A stretch of DNA of 64,000 bases from Mesorhizobium ciceri biovar biserrulae WSM1271 (GCF_000185905.1 NC_014923.1:558001-622000); one strand, 5' to 3'; positions 36,274-44,870 are shown, counted from the first letter of the stretch. Notes: a model not told the origin generated them from the letters alone. Numbers and translations are program-made.

Positions 36274-37530
36274 TCAGGTCCGCGTCTTCATCCAGTCCGC
36301 CAGCTTCGCCAGCAGGAAATCGACTTCCGCCTCGGTGTTGTAATGAGCCAGCCCGATGCGGACGACACCGTTGCGGTCCGCAAGCCCCAGCCGCTTGATT
36401 GGCTCCAAACCGTAATTGTGACCGTGCCAGAGATAGATGCCTTCCTCTGCCATCGCCTTGGCGATGTCCGCGGGATCGGTTCCGTCAACGGTGATCGACA
36501 CGGTAGGCACACGGCGCGCCAGCGCCGCCACATCGGATATGCCCTGGATCAAGACGCCATCAATTCTGGACAATCCGGCAATCAGCCGTGCTGTCAGGAC
36601 ACGCTCATAACGGTCGGCGACTTCAATGCCGGCGACGATTCGCTCCCGCCGCGTCGCCTGCGGGTGGACGTTGCCGAAGGACTGTCCGAGCCAGGCATAG
36701 TGCTCGACGGCGCCAAGCACCCCGGCAAGCGCCTCGCGGCTTGTCGTTCCCGTCTCGAATTTTCCAGGTGGCGTATTGGAAGCCGCGCGCACCTTATAGG
36801 CGGTCAGCGCCTGCAGCAGATCGAAACGGCCCCACAACACCCCGTGATGCGGTCCAAAAAATTTGTAGGCCGAGCAAACCAGGAAATCACAGCCGATCTC
36901 CTGGACGTCGATCACCCCATGCGGCGCGAACTGCACCGCGTCGATATAGCTCAGCGCCCCGATCGCGCGGGCGCGCTGCGCGATCCGCTTCACGTCGTTG
37001 ATCGTGCCGGTAACGTTGCTGGCATAGCCGACAGCGACCAGCTTGACGTCCTCGTCGATAGTCGCCTCCAGCGTCGACAGGTCGAGTTCGAAGGTTTTTG
37101 GATCGAGGTCGATCCAGCGTACTTCAAGCCCCCGATCCTCCGCCAGCATCAGCCAGGGTGCGACGTTGGCGTCATGATCCATGCGCGTCAGCACGATGGC
37201 GTCGCCGGCGTTCAGATCGCGGCCGATGGCGCGCGAGACGGCGAAAGTCAGAGTTGTCATGTTCTGGCCGAACACCACCTCACGCCGGTCGGCGGCATTG
37301 AAGAAATCGGCCATCGCCTGATGCGCGTCGTCGACCATCGCCTGGGCCGCGAGTGAGGTTTCGAAATAGCCACCAAGATTGGCGTTGGTTTCGATCATGG
37401 CACGCGTCATACGCTCGATCGAACGGCTCGCCATCTGGGTTCCCGCGGGATTGTCGAAGAAAATCCGCTTCTTCGGCTCGGCACCTCTCGCCATCGCCGG
37501 AAAAGCATCGCGGACTGTATCTATATCCAT
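36274..37530 (-). CDS. class V aminotransferase-fold PLP enzyme, desulfurase-like but lacking the catalytic Cys
   Basis: This 418-residue PLP enzyme is in the group named cysteine desulfurase-like. Lys223 in CSAYKFFGPHHG binds PLP. SNVTGTINDVKRI near 171-183 and YIDAVQFAPHG near 195-205 are the cofactor-binding segments. True desulfurases have a Cys in a C-terminal RxGxHCA-type loop; here the equivalent is RIGLAHYNT, with no Cys. It more likely catalyses a lyase, epimerase or transaminase reaction on the imported compound. The start has only a weak CGGA upstream. It lies between the cyclase and regulator genes. Confidence 0.85.
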   Translation of the reverse strand: MDIDTVRDAFPAMARGAEPKKRIFFDNPAGTQMASRSIERMTRAMIETNANLGGYFETSLAAQAMVDDAHQAMADFFNAADRREVVFGQNMTTLTFAVSRAIGRDLNAGDAIVLTRMDHDANVAPWLMLAEDRGLEVRWIDLDPKTFELDLSTLEATIDEDVKLVAVGYASNVTGTINDVKRIAQRARAIGALSYIDAVQFAPHGVIDVQEIGCDFLVCSAYKFFGPHHGVLWGRFDLLQALTAYKVRAASNTPPGKFETGTTSREALAGVLGAVEHYAWLGQSFGNVHPQATRRERIVAGIEVADRYERVLTARLIAGLSRIDGVLIQGISDVAALARRVPTVSITVDGTDPADIAKAMAEEGIYLWHGHNYGLEPIKRLGLADRNGVVRIGLAHYNTEAEVDFLLAKLADWMKTRT

Positions 37531-37600
37531 GTCTGAATTCCGTGTCTGATGATCGTTGTGCGGCGGCCCCTAGACCGTCGCCAGCAGCGGCTTCACGCGT

Positions 37601-38365
37601 TCAGCCGGCCGCTTCATGGATGGCGACAGCGCGAGCCGGGAAGCCAGATCCGGCCTTTGGCTTTGGCCAGCTTGCCATTATCAACGCGCCGGCTTCGGGC
37701 ACCTTGTCGAGATTGGCCAAGAGCTCGATCTGCCAGCAGTCGCGCGACAGCACATAGTATTCCAGGCTTGCGTCACCTGCGGAAGTGGCACGGCCGGGAT
37801 CAGTGTCCATGCCCTCGTGCCCGATCGCAGCGACACCGCGGCGTTCCAAAAGTTCCTCCAGCACCGGCTTCGACCAACCCGGCGCATGGGAGATACCGTC
37901 GGCCGACTTGTTCCGAAATGCCACGGGGTCCGGCCAGCGCGGCCACCAGCCGGTGCGAAGTGCGACAAAACACTTTTCCGGGATACGGCCGTTCCGCGTC
38001 TCCCAGGCCGAAATATCGTCGAGCGTCGGCGTCGCGTCGGGATCGGCGGCGACCCTGTCGCTGATGTCGAGGATGACCAGCGGCAGAAGCATCTCCGCCA
38101 CCGGCAGTTGGTCGATCGAGCGGCCGCCGTCGATGAAGTGCACCGGTGGATCGACATGGGTGCCCCACTGTCCGACGAAGGCGTAGTGGTGGACCTGGAA
38201 GGCATCGCCCTTCGAAAAATCGAGCAACGCACTGCGCTCCTCGTCCGGGAAGGCCGGGAAATGCGGCTGACCCGGATGAAACGCATGCGTCAGGTCGGTG
38301 AAGGTCGCGGCGGAGAGCCGCGACCTGTAGATGTCCCAAAGCGAGCCCGGAGTGGACAAGATCAC
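37601..38365 (-). CDS. cyclase-family (kynurenine formamidase-like) hydrolase
   Basis: This 254-residue metal-dependent hydrolase belongs to the family that includes KynB formamidase and isatin hydrolase. The metal site is in GQWGTHVDPPVHF (His70, Asp72, His76). The first His of the classic HxGTHxDxPxHF motif is Gln66 here, which marks a subfamily. It probably opens or hydrolyses an amide bond in the substrate of this operon. Its ATG overlaps the binding-protein stop by four bases, while 70 bases separate it from the PLP gene. Confidence 0.87.
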   Translation of the reverse strand: MILSTPGSLWDIYRSRLSAATFTDLTHAFHPGQPHFPAFPDEERSALLDFSKGDAFQVHHYAFVGQWGTHVDPPVHFIDGGRSIDQLPVAEMLLPLVILDISDRVAADPDATPTLDDISAWETRNGRIPEKCFVALRTGWWPRWPDPVAFRNKSADGISHAPGWSKPVLEELLERRGVAAIGHEGMDTDPGRATSAGDASLEYYVLSRDCWQIELLANLDKVPEAGALIMASWPKPKAGSGFPARAVAIHEAAG

Positions 38366-39540
38366 GGCTCCGCGACGAAGGTCGGTGCCGCTTCACTTGC
38401 CAGGACAAGCTTGCCGTCCTTGACACCAATGACCGAAACCGACTTGTCCGGCACCGAAATGCCCGGGCGGTAGGTGATCGTGCCGGTCACGCCGTCGAGC
38501 CCGGACGTAGCGGCCAGCGCGTCACGTATCTTGGCCGGATCCGGCGCACCGGCACGCTTGATCGCGTCGGCCATCAGCTTGACCGAGTCGTAGCCGAGCG
38601 CAGCGAACGCGTTCTCCGGGGCATTGCCGACCGACTTGGTGTAGGCGTCGATAAAGGCCTGCACCTTCGGGGTGGCGCCCTCACCGATGTAGGCGTGGGT
38701 GGTGAAGTAGGTGTCCTTGGCCGCGTCGCCGCCGACCTGGATCAGCAAGGGCGTGTCGTAGCCGTCGCCGCCGACCACCGGCAGGTTGATGCCGGCCTGG
38801 CGCATCTGCTTCAAGATCAGGCCGATTTCCTCGGCATTCGACGAGGCATAGACGAAGTCGGGCTGCGGCGACAGCGCCTTCAGTTTGGCGATCTGCGCGG
38901 TAAAGGTCTTGTCGCCGATCTTGTAGGTGTCGCGCTCCAAAATCTTGCCCCCGCCATGCTCGTAGGCGGTGACGAAGTAGTCCGACAGCAGCGTTGTGTA
39001 TTCAGTGCCGATGTCGGTCAGCAGGTAGGCGGTTTTGCCGTTCAGCTTGTTCAGCGCAAATTCCGCGCCAACCGCAGCCTGAACGTTGTCGCCGAAGGCG
39101 GCGAGGAAGATCTCGTTGCCGAGCTGGCTAGGCAATTTCGGCGAGGTCGCGCCTGGCGTTATGAACGGTATCTGCGCCGTCTGGACCTGCGGTCCGATGG
39201 CCAGCACCGAGTCGGAATCGGCGAAGCCGATGATGCCGACGACCTTGTCGCTGTCGATCAACTGGCTGGCGACGGTCGAGATCGTCGTCGAATCGCTCTT
39301 GGAATCGTAGATCACCAGTTCTATCTGCTGGCCGAGCACGCCGCCGGCGGCGTTGATTTCGCTCGCTGCCAGCTTGGCGCCATTCAGCATCGGACCGTCG
39401 AGCGAGGCCTGGATGCCGGTCAGGTTTGCCGGATAGCCGATCTTGATGGTGTCGGCAGCAAGTGCCGTGCTGGCCGAGGCAAGCGCGAAGAATGCGCCCA
39501 GTCCCAGGCCGATGGTACCGCGTCGAGTGAGTTTGATCAT
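38362..39540 (-). CDS. branched-chain-type ABC transporter substrate-binding protein
   Basis: This 392-residue periplasmic binding protein of the Leu/Ile/Val family also fits aromatic compounds, amides and urea-like ligands. It has a signal peptide with basic RR and hydrophobic core (residues 1-28, ending STALA). KIGYPANLTGIQASLDGPMLNGAKLA and IVGIIGFADSDSVLAIGP-like segments follow. It is the fifth gene of the minus-strand operon and overlaps both the permease (ATGA) and the cyclase. The ligand is unknown. Confidence 0.9.
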   Translation of the reverse strand: MIKLTRRGTIGLGLGAFFALASASTALAADTIKIGYPANLTGIQASLDGPMLNGAKLAASEINAAGGVLGQQIELVIYDSKSDSTTISTVASQLIDSDKVVGIIGFADSDSVLAIGPQVQTAQIPFITPGATSPKLPSQLGNEIFLAAFGDNVQAAVGAEFALNKLNGKTAYLLTDIGTEYTTLLSDYFVTAYEHGGGKILERDTYKIGDKTFTAQIAKLKALSPQPDFVYASSNAEEIGLILKQMRQAGINLPVVGGDGYDTPLLIQVGGDAAKDTYFTTHAYIGEGATPKVQAFIDAYTKSVGNAPENAFAALGYDSVKLMADAIKRAGAPDPAKIRDALAATSGLDGVTGTITYRPGISVPDKSVSVIGVKDGKLVLASEAAPTFVAEP

Positions 39541-40586
39541 CGTTTTCGTTCCTCTGTCTGGTTCACCGTTGCCGATCTTTGGGTTGATCCGAACGTAAGT
39601 TCCCGGTCCCCCATGATCCCCTTCGGCCGGAAGATCATGACTAGAATGAAGATGAAGCCGAGCACGATCTGGCTGGCGCCAAACAGGGCCGGCACCGCGA
39701 AATCGCCGATCGTGAAGCCGCGTTCGACCGAGCGCAGGACCTCCGACAACAGCGAAACGCAGATGACGCCGACCACCGCGCCGGTCAGGGAGCCCATGCC
39801 GCCCAGCACCAGCATTGTGATCAGACTCATCGTCAGCGCGAAGTAGAACGTGTTCGGCGAAAACGAGCCGAGATAATGCGCATAGAGCGACCCGCCGACG
39901 CCCGAGAAGAACGCGCCGATGACGAAGGCGATCAGTCTGGTCCGCAACACGCCGATTCCGACAGCGCTGGCCGCGATCGTGTCGTCGCGCACCGCCTTCA
40001 TGGCGCGCCCGAAAGGCGAATAAACCAGGCGTGCCAGAACGAACACCGTGATGGCGAGCCAACCCATCACCCAGGGCAACGTCGTCTCCAGCGGCACGCC
40101 GGTAAACGTGCGGGCGCCTCGGGTGAAATCCGACGCATTGATCAGCACCACGTTGACGATAATCAAGAATCCCATCGTCGCCACCGAAACGAAATAGCCC
40201 GACAGGCGCATCAAGGGATAACCGACGACCACCGCAAGCAGTGCCGTCAGAACGCCTGCCACCAGCGTCGCCGGCAGGAAGGGGAGGCTGAAAGCATGCA
40301 GAAACCCCGGCAGATGCGGCAGCAGTGCCATCTTCTGCTGCACCGGGATCGACAGGATCCCCGAAATATACGCGCCGGCGCCGATGAAGCCGACATGACC
40401 GAGCGAAAACACGCCCGTAAAACCGTTGCTCAGCGACAGCGCCAGCACCAGGATTGCATTCAGCGCGATCAGCAGGATAATCCGGACGAAATAGTCGCTC
40501 AGCACGTGCGGCGCACCGAAAGCGACAACTGCTCCCGCCACCACGGCGACGAGGACGAGGAGTGTGATCCGCGCTTCCCGGCTCAC
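39537..40586 (-). CDS. branched-chain-type ABC transporter permease, LivM type
   Basis: This 349-residue inner-membrane permease has about ten hydrophobic segments. LALSLSNGFTGVFSLGHVGFIGAGAY near 48-73 and the C-terminal GGMGSLTGAVVG are the LivM signatures. AVRDDTIAASAVGI near 198-211 is the ATPase-docking loop. The start is GTG at 40586, overlapping the stop of the preceding permease (GTGA), with GGGAGA about 6 bases upstream. The same frame stays open through the neighbour, but that is shadow sequence. The tail is unusually hydrophilic. Confidence 0.9.
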   Translation of the reverse strand: MSREARITLLVLVAVVAGAVVAFGAPHVLSDYFVRIILLIALNAILVLALSLSNGFTGVFSLGHVGFIGAGAYISGILSIPVQQKMALLPHLPGFLHAFSLPFLPATLVAGVLTALLAVVVGYPLMRLSGYFVSVATMGFLIIVNVVLINASDFTRGARTFTGVPLETTLPWVMGWLAITVFVLARLVYSPFGRAMKAVRDDTIAASAVGIGVLRTRLIAFVIGAFFSGVGGSLYAHYLGSFSPNTFYFALTMSLITMLVLGGMGSLTGAVVGVICVSLLSEVLRSVERGFTIGDFAVPALFGASQIVLGFIFILVMIFRPKGIMGDRELTFGSTQRSATVNQTEERKR

Positions 40587-41485
40587 AGCTTTATCTCCCG
40601 GTTTGGCTGGAGCAGCCCGCCCGGGCGCACCAGGAGAAAGGCGATCAGCACGGCGAAGACGATTGCGTCGCGATAAGACGAGACGCTGCTCGGCAGGAAT
40701 GCGACGATGAAGATCTCCAGCGCGCCCAATATGTAGCCGCCGACCAGGGCGCCCGCGATCGACCCGAAGCCGCCGATGATTGCCGCCACGAAAGCCTTCA
40801 GGAGCGGCGTGAAGCCCATCTGCGGCTGCACCACGCCGGCCTGCGCCGCCCACAAAATGCCGGCGAGGCCGGCATAGGCGGATGCGACGATGAAGGCGAC
40901 GATGATCAGCCGGTTGACGTTCAGACCGACAAGGTGTGCCGCCGACATGTCCTCGGCTGCGGCGCGCATGCCGAGCCCAGTCGTGGTGCGCGTGATAAAC
41001 CAGCCGAGGAGCAGCAGCGACACGAAGGTCAGCGCGATGGTCAGGAGATTGATGCTGGTGAAGGTGATGGCGCCGTTCGACATTTCCCAGGAGGTGTTGA
41101 GAATATCGGGGAGTGGAAAATTGCGCGGCGAGGAGGTGAACACCAGGATGCCGACATTCTCGATGATGTAGGTGACGGCGAGGCTGGTCAGCAGTCGCGC
41201 GACGTCGGGCGCGTCGCGGATCGGGCGATAGGCGATGCGTTCGATGAGGAAGCCGGCGACGGCGGCCGCGGCGATGCCGCAGATCACGGCGACCGGGAAC
41301 GGAACGCCGATGCCGACCAGCAAGGCAACCCCGAAGGCACCTACCATCATGACGTCGCCATGCGCGAAATTGGTGAGCTTGAGGACGCCGAAGACGATCG
41401 ACAGACCGACCGCCACCAGTGCGTAGAGGCTGCCGAGGCTCACCGCATTGACGATCTGCTGCAGGATATAGTCCAGCTGGGTCAT
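40583..41485 (-). CDS. branched-chain-type ABC transporter permease, LivH type
   Basis: This 300-residue permease pairs with the LivM-type protein. Eight or so hydrophobic segments are present. GSLYALVAVGLSIVFGVLKLTNFAHGD near 18-44 is the LivH hallmark, and GGFGSIAGALVGGYILGALE near 239-258 is its C-terminal counterpart. Its start overlaps the LivF-type gene by four bases and its end overlaps the LivM-type gene, so the four transporter genes are tightly coupled. Confidence 0.92.
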   Translation of the reverse strand: MTQLDYILQQIVNAVSLGSLYALVAVGLSIVFGVLKLTNFAHGDVMMVGAFGVALLVGIGVPFPVAVICGIAAAAVAGFLIERIAYRPIRDAPDVARLLTSLAVTYIIENVGILVFTSSPRNFPLPDILNTSWEMSNGAITFTSINLLTIALTFVSLLLLGWFITRTTTGLGMRAAAEDMSAAHLVGLNVNRLIIVAFIVASAYAGLAGILWAAQAGVVQPQMGFTPLLKAFVAAIIGGFGSIAGALVGGYILGALEIFIVAFLPSSVSSYRDAIVFAVLIAFLLVRPGGLLQPNREIKL

Positions 41486-42213
41486 GTTGCCGCCCCGAGA
41501 TATGCCTGCGCCACGCGTTCGCTGTCGCGCAGTTCCGCGGACCGGCCAGACAGCGCCACCTGGCCCGTGCGCAGCACATAGGCGCGGTCGGCGAGGTCCA
41601 GCGCGAGCGTGATGTTCTGTTCCACCAGAAGCATCGTCATGCCCTGGCGCTTCAGTTCGGCAAGCGCGCTGAAGATGTGGCGCACCAGCAGCGGCGCAAC
41701 GCCGAGCGAAGGCTCGTCGAGCAGCAGCAGGCGCGGCGCCGCCATCAGCGCGCGCGCCAAAGCAAGCTGCTGCTGTTCGCCGCCCGACAGCGTCCCGGCC
41801 AGCTGCTTCAGCCGCTGCTTGAGAATCGGGAACAGCATGAACATGCGCTCGCTGTCTCTGAGGATGGCATCCTTGTCGGTGCGGGTGCAGGCGCCGAGCC
41901 GCAGATTGTCAGCCACCGTCAGGCCGCCGAACAGGCGCCTGCCCTCCGGGCTCTGCGCGATGCCCAGACTTACGATGCGCGACGGAGCGACACCTCCAAT
42001 CGGCTTGCCATCGAAGATGATCCTGCCGCCGCGCGGCCGCGACAGGCCGGAAATGGTGCGCAAGGTCGTGCTCTTGCCGGCGCCGTTGGCGCCCACCAAC
42101 GCCACCACCTCGCCGGCATGGACGTCGAGCGAAATGCCCTTCAGCGCACGCACCGCGCCGAAATTGACCTCGAGGTTCTCGACACTGAGCAGAACGGGGC
42201 TAGGCGTGGCCAA
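41482..42213 (-). CDS. branched-chain-type ABC transporter ATP-binding protein, LivF type
   Basis: This 243-residue ATPase has Walker A GANGAGKST (about 37-45), the Q-loop, LSGGEQQQLALARAL (signature, about 141-155) and Walker B LLLLDEPSLGVAP (about 160-172). The short length and the LVEQN switch region near 197 are typical of LivF. The first 14 bases overlap the end of the LivG-type gene. Together they energise the importer encoded downstream. Confidence 0.93.
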   Translation of the reverse strand: MATPSPVLLSVENLEVNFGAVRALKGISLDVHAGEVVALVGANGAGKSTTLRTISGLSRPRGGRIIFDGKPIGGVAPSRIVSLGIAQSPEGRRLFGGLTVADNLRLGACTRTDKDAILRDSERMFMLFPILKQRLKQLAGTLSGGEQQQLALARALMAAPRLLLLDEPSLGVAPLLVRHIFSALAELKRQGMTMLLVEQNITLALDLADRAYVLRTGQVALSGRSAELRDSERVAQAYLGAAT

Positions 42214-42979
42214 GATACGCCTCCCGCACTTTCGGGTGTTCGCGTACCTGCTCCGGTGTTCCGACGCAGATCACCTCGCCAGTCGCCAGCACCTGGATGC
42301 GTTCGCACAGCGCCATGATCAGGTCCATGTCGTGCTCGACAACGACCACCGTTACGCCATAGCGGTCACGGATCGTCCGGATCAGCGCTGCCAACACCTT
42401 GGTCTCGTTGGAATCAAGACCGGCAGCGGGCTCATCGAGCAACAGCAGTTGCGGGCCGGTCGCCAACGCACGCGCAATCTCCAGCCGCCGCTGATCGCCG
42501 TAGGGAAGATCCGCGGCGACCCTGCCGGCCTGATCTGTCAGGCCCATGAGGTCGAGGAGTTCGTCGGCCTTCTGCCGGGTCGCGGCCACCCGCTCGCGAT
42601 AACGCCGACCGCGCAGCACGGTATCGGCGGCGCCGACAGGATGGCGCAACTGCGCCGCCGTCAGCACGTTCTGCGCGACGCTGAGGCTGCCGAACAGGCG
42701 AGAGCCCTGGAAGGTGCGGGCGATGCCCATCGCGACGATCTGCGATGTGCGCAGGCCGACGATCGACCGGCCCTCCATCTCGATGCTACCGGAATTCGGC
42801 TGGGAGAAGCCGGTGATCAGGTTGAAAAGCGTGCTCTTGCCCGAGCCATTCGGCCCGATTACCCCAATGATTTCACGTTCGTGGAGCTCGATGGAATGAT
42901 CACGCAGGGCAACTAGCCCTCGAAAGGCTTTTGTCAGCCCGACCGTCCTCAACAGCACTCGACTCGACTGTCTATCCAC
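42200..42979 (-). CDS. branched-chain-type ABC transporter ATP-binding protein, LivG type
   Basis: This 259-residue ATPase is the first gene of the eight-gene operon. Walker A is GPNGSGKST (about 42-50) and Walker B LLLLDEPAAGLDSNE (about 172-186). The signature reads LPYGDQRRLEIARAL, a LivG feature in place of LSGGQ. The start is GTG at 42979 with a GC-rich region upstream, so it is less certain than the rest. A likely promoter lies about 55-80 bases upstream. Confidence 0.9.
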   Translation of the reverse strand: MDRQSSRVLLRTVGLTKAFRGLVALRDHSIELHEREIIGVIGPNGSGKSTLFNLITGFSQPNSGSIEMEGRSIVGLRTSQIVAMGIARTFQGSRLFGSLSVAQNVLTAAQLRHPVGAADTVLRGRRYRERVAATRQKADELLDLMGLTDQAGRVAADLPYGDQRRLEIARALATGPQLLLLDEPAAGLDSNETKVLAALIRTIRDRYGVTVVVVEHDMDLIMALCERIQVLATGEVICVGTPEQVREHPKVREAYLGHA

Positions 42980-43031
42980 CCGCCGGTTTGCCCCTGTCCC
43001 TCGCCGCCCCGTTCGGCCCGGTCAAGCTTCA

Positions 43032-43060
43032 AATGGACAATTCGAACGGCAAGATGTCAA
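43032..43060 (-). promoter_or_regulatory. probable promoter of the eight-gene catabolic operon
   Basis: On the minus strand TTGACA (43060-43055) is followed after 17 bases by TCCATT (43037-43032). The -35 is perfect and the -10 poor. The spacer holds the nearly palindromic TTCGAA, where the XRE-cupin repressor could bind. Confidence 0.4.
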
Positions 43061-43149
43061 GTCCTATTCCCAAGAGGAAAGCTGTATGCCTGCCTCGGCT
43101 CGACCGTTGCCGCGACAGCACCGGCATCGATGCAGGGCCTGCAGTCCAG

Positions 43150-43256
43150 CGCGCCAGCGCTCGCTTCTCGAGCCTGCGCGCATAGTGCGTGGGCGCAAGG
43201 CACGAGACGAAGACGATCGGCGCCACCGGCCCGTAGACCTTGGGCGTCCTCGGACC
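43150..43256 (-). pseudogene. 3' remnant of an amino acid ABC permease gene
   Basis: The minus strand reads KVYGPVAPIVFVSCLAPTHY and then ARRLEKRALAR. This matches the end of the intact permease at 47070-47717 (KVYGLVALIFFVMCFPLTQY and ARRLEKQAAAR). Over 78 bases (43165-43242 against 47089-47166) about 65 are identical. Only the last third of a domain remains, no stop is present at the equivalent place, and no start or upstream part exists. It is a decayed fragment that marks the left edge of the cassette at 43.27-47.05 kb. Confidence 0.75.
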
Positions 43257-43265
43257 GCGCTTGTG

Positions 43266-43724
43266 CTAGCTTGTTATCTGTTCGGCGACAGCCTCTTCGA
43301 GGCCGGCTGCGGCCTGGGCGGCGAGAGCGCGCGCCGCCGCCTGTGAATCGTAGAATTCCTCGAGCGCATGAACCCTGCCCCACCGCAGCGTGAACACGTG
43401 GAGACCACGGTTGACGTAGGACGTATCGCCATTGAGCAGGGTAGCGGTGCCATCCCACTGGGCAAACACGGTGGTATGCCAGGGCCAGCCCTTCACCCAC
43501 ACGTGGTTGACCGTGAGATGGAGAGTGGGCAGAACACGGCCGAGGCGCTCGAACCACCGGCGCAGGGCTTGCTTGTCGTGACGCTCGCCACCAAGCGCGT
43601 GTGCGCCACCAACCCGGTGATGGACATGCGGCGCGATGGCCTTCACCGCCGCATCCCAGCGATGGTTGTTGACGTCGTCGAAGCTCTGCCGGATCGATTT
43701 CTCGACAAAATAGCTGTAAAGCAT
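43266..43724 (-). CDS. NTF2/SnoaL-like domain protein
   Basis: This 152-residue protein of the nuclear-transport-factor-2-like fold occurs in polyketide cyclases, isomerases and many unknown proteins. The shape is helix-rich N-terminus (FVEKSIRQSFDDVNNHRW) followed by a curved sheet (LHLTVNHVWVKGWPWHTTVFAQWDGTATL, then YVNRGLHVFTLRWGRVHALEEFYD). GGAGAGAGG precedes the ATG at 43724. It is the leftmost gene of the cassette, downstream of the small exported protein and in the same direction. Confidence 0.78.
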   Translation of the reverse strand: MLYSYFVEKSIRQSFDDVNNHRWDAAVKAIAPHVHHRVGGAHALGGERHDKQALRRWFERLGRVLPTLHLTVNHVWVKGWPWHTTVFAQWDGTATLLNGDTSYVNRGLHVFTLRWGRVHALEEFYDSQAAARALAAQAAAGLEEAVAEQITS

Positions 43725-43810
43725 GTGACCTCTCTCCAAACTTATCGGTGGCGCGCCGTTCCGACGCGAGACCCCGGCCAGCATCGCTCGGCCGCGGCCT
43801 GCGCGTCAGG

Positions 43811-44170
43811 TCAGGGCATTGTCGCGTCGGCTCGCAGGGATGTGTCCGTCTCGGTCGAGACCGTCACCTCCTCACCGGACCTTGAGAACGCGTAGAGCGA
43901 GCCCGGGTGGCCAGGTATGGAAAACGCCACGGAGTCACTGTTGGCGAGGCCCATGACAACCCGCAGCGGATCACCCCCGGCCTTCGGTGCGAAAGTGGCG
44001 GTGACCTCAAGCAGGTCGCCGCGCGGAACGTAGTAGGCCACCATGTCCAGGTGTCCCTGGTGCAGGCTACCGCCTTCGATCGGGCGCCCGATGGTGGCTT
44101 CCTCGGCAAGAGCCGGGGTTGCAAGAAACAGCGCCGCCAGCAGCGAGGCGCCCAAGGTTTTGCGGATCAT
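43811..44170 (-). CDS. small exported protein of unknown function, divergent from tetR
   Basis: This 119-residue protein has a clear signal peptide (1-22, ending TPALAEE). The mature part seems beta-rich, with RGDLLEVTATFAPKAGGDPLRVVMGLANSD and a Ser/Thr-rich end. I do not recognise the family. Its start lies 80 bases from the TetR gene, and the gap is filled by a large inverted repeat, so it is probably repressed by that regulator together with the NTF2-like gene that follows 86 bases later. Confidence 0.72.
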   Translation of the reverse strand: MIRKTLGASLLAALFLATPALAEEATIGRPIEGGSLHQGHLDMVAYYVPRGDLLEVTATFAPKAGGDPLRVVMGLANSDSVAFSIPGHPGSLYAFSRSGEEVTVSTETDTSLRADATMP

Positions 44171-44180
44171 CTCATTTGTC

Positions 44181-44241
44181 CTTTTTTAGATTGCGTTCAC
44201 CCTCTATATAGGGTATAGATTACGAATGCAATCTAAAAAAG
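44181..44241. promoter_or_regulatory. nested inverted repeats: TetR operator array in a divergent promoter region
   Basis: An 18-bp inverted repeat with one mismatch joins CTTTTTTAGATTGCGTTC (44181-44198) and GAATGCAATCTAAAAAAG (44224-44241). Inside are two 20-bp sites that begin TAGATT and end TCTA: 44187-44206 and 44216-44235. The second is nearly symmetrical (TAGATT, eight bases, AATCTA). Between them lies ACCCT-CTATAT-AGGGT (44199-44214), which holds AT-rich -10 candidates for both directions. Binding of the adjacent TetR protein is an inference from position. Confidence 0.7.
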
Positions 44242-44250
44242 GAGATGACG

Positions 44251-44829
44251 ATGCGTGTAAGTCGCACTCAGGCCGCGGAAAACCGTGAGACCGTGATCAA
44301 TGTGGCAAGCCGGCTTTTTCGGGAGCGCGGGTTCGACGGCATCGGCCTCAAGGATCTGATGAAAGGGGCCGGGCTGACCCAGGGCGCCTTTTACAAGCAA
44401 TTCGAGTCGAAGGACGATCTGGCGGCGCTGGCGTCCAGGCGGGCTATGGAAAGCGCCACCCACAAATGGTCGGCCGCGACCGCGGCAAATCCCGGGAACC
44501 CGCTCGACGGGGTGATCTCATTCTACCTCAGCATGGATCATCGCGGAGAAAAGATGGACGGCTGCCCGGTCGTTGCGCTCGGCTCGGATGCGGCCAGGCA
44601 AGGTGCCGAGGTGAAGGCATCATTCGAAGCCGGCATCAAGGCGTACCTCGGGATGCTCGGCGGTTGGGTTGGCGAGGGCGACAGCGAAAAGACCGGCAAC
44701 AAGGCAATGGCCGTTCTCTCGACGATGGTCGGCGCGGTCGTGTTGTCGCGGGTCGTCAACGACCCCGACCTTGCGCAGGCTTTTCTGGATGCGGCGGCCG
44801 ATCAGGTTCGCGAAGCAGTCGCTACTTGA
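44251..44829 (+). CDS. TetR-family transcriptional regulator
   Basis: This 192-residue repressor has an N-terminal helix-turn-helix (RLFRERGFDGIGLKDLMKGAGLTQGAFYKQFESKDDL, about 21-57) and a C-terminal ligand-binding helical domain. The GAFYKQF turn and the CPVVALGSD-like segment near 107-115 place it in the group often coupled to reductases or dehydrogenases and sensitive to reactive compounds. GGAG lies 6 bases before the ATG at 44251. An ATG at 44245 is too close to it. The KAS gene follows after 41 bases in the same direction. Confidence 0.88.
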   Translation: MRVSRTQAAENRETVINVASRLFRERGFDGIGLKDLMKGAGLTQGAFYKQFESKDDLAALASRRAMESATHKWSAATAANPGNPLDGVISFYLSMDHRGEKMDGCPVVALGSDAARQGAEVKASFEAGIKAYLGMLGGWVGEGDSEKTGNKAMAVLSTMVGAVVLSRVVNDPDLAQAFLDAAADQVREAVAT

Positions 44830-44870
44830 ACGGCGCGAGCAGCGCCAGCACAGCAAGGATAGGAGAGCAG

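Noticed and set aside
36274-37530. Calling the PLP enzyme a cysteine desulfurase (SufS/IscS)
   Set aside because: The C-terminal loop lacks the reactive Cys and there are no Suf or Isc genes nearby. Only the fold family is supported.
39537-41579. 680-residue continuous minus-strand frame through both permease genes
   Set aside because: Only the last 349 codons are protein-like. The upstream part is the shifted frame of the LivH-type permease, and a GTG with a ribosome site at 40586 gives the real start.
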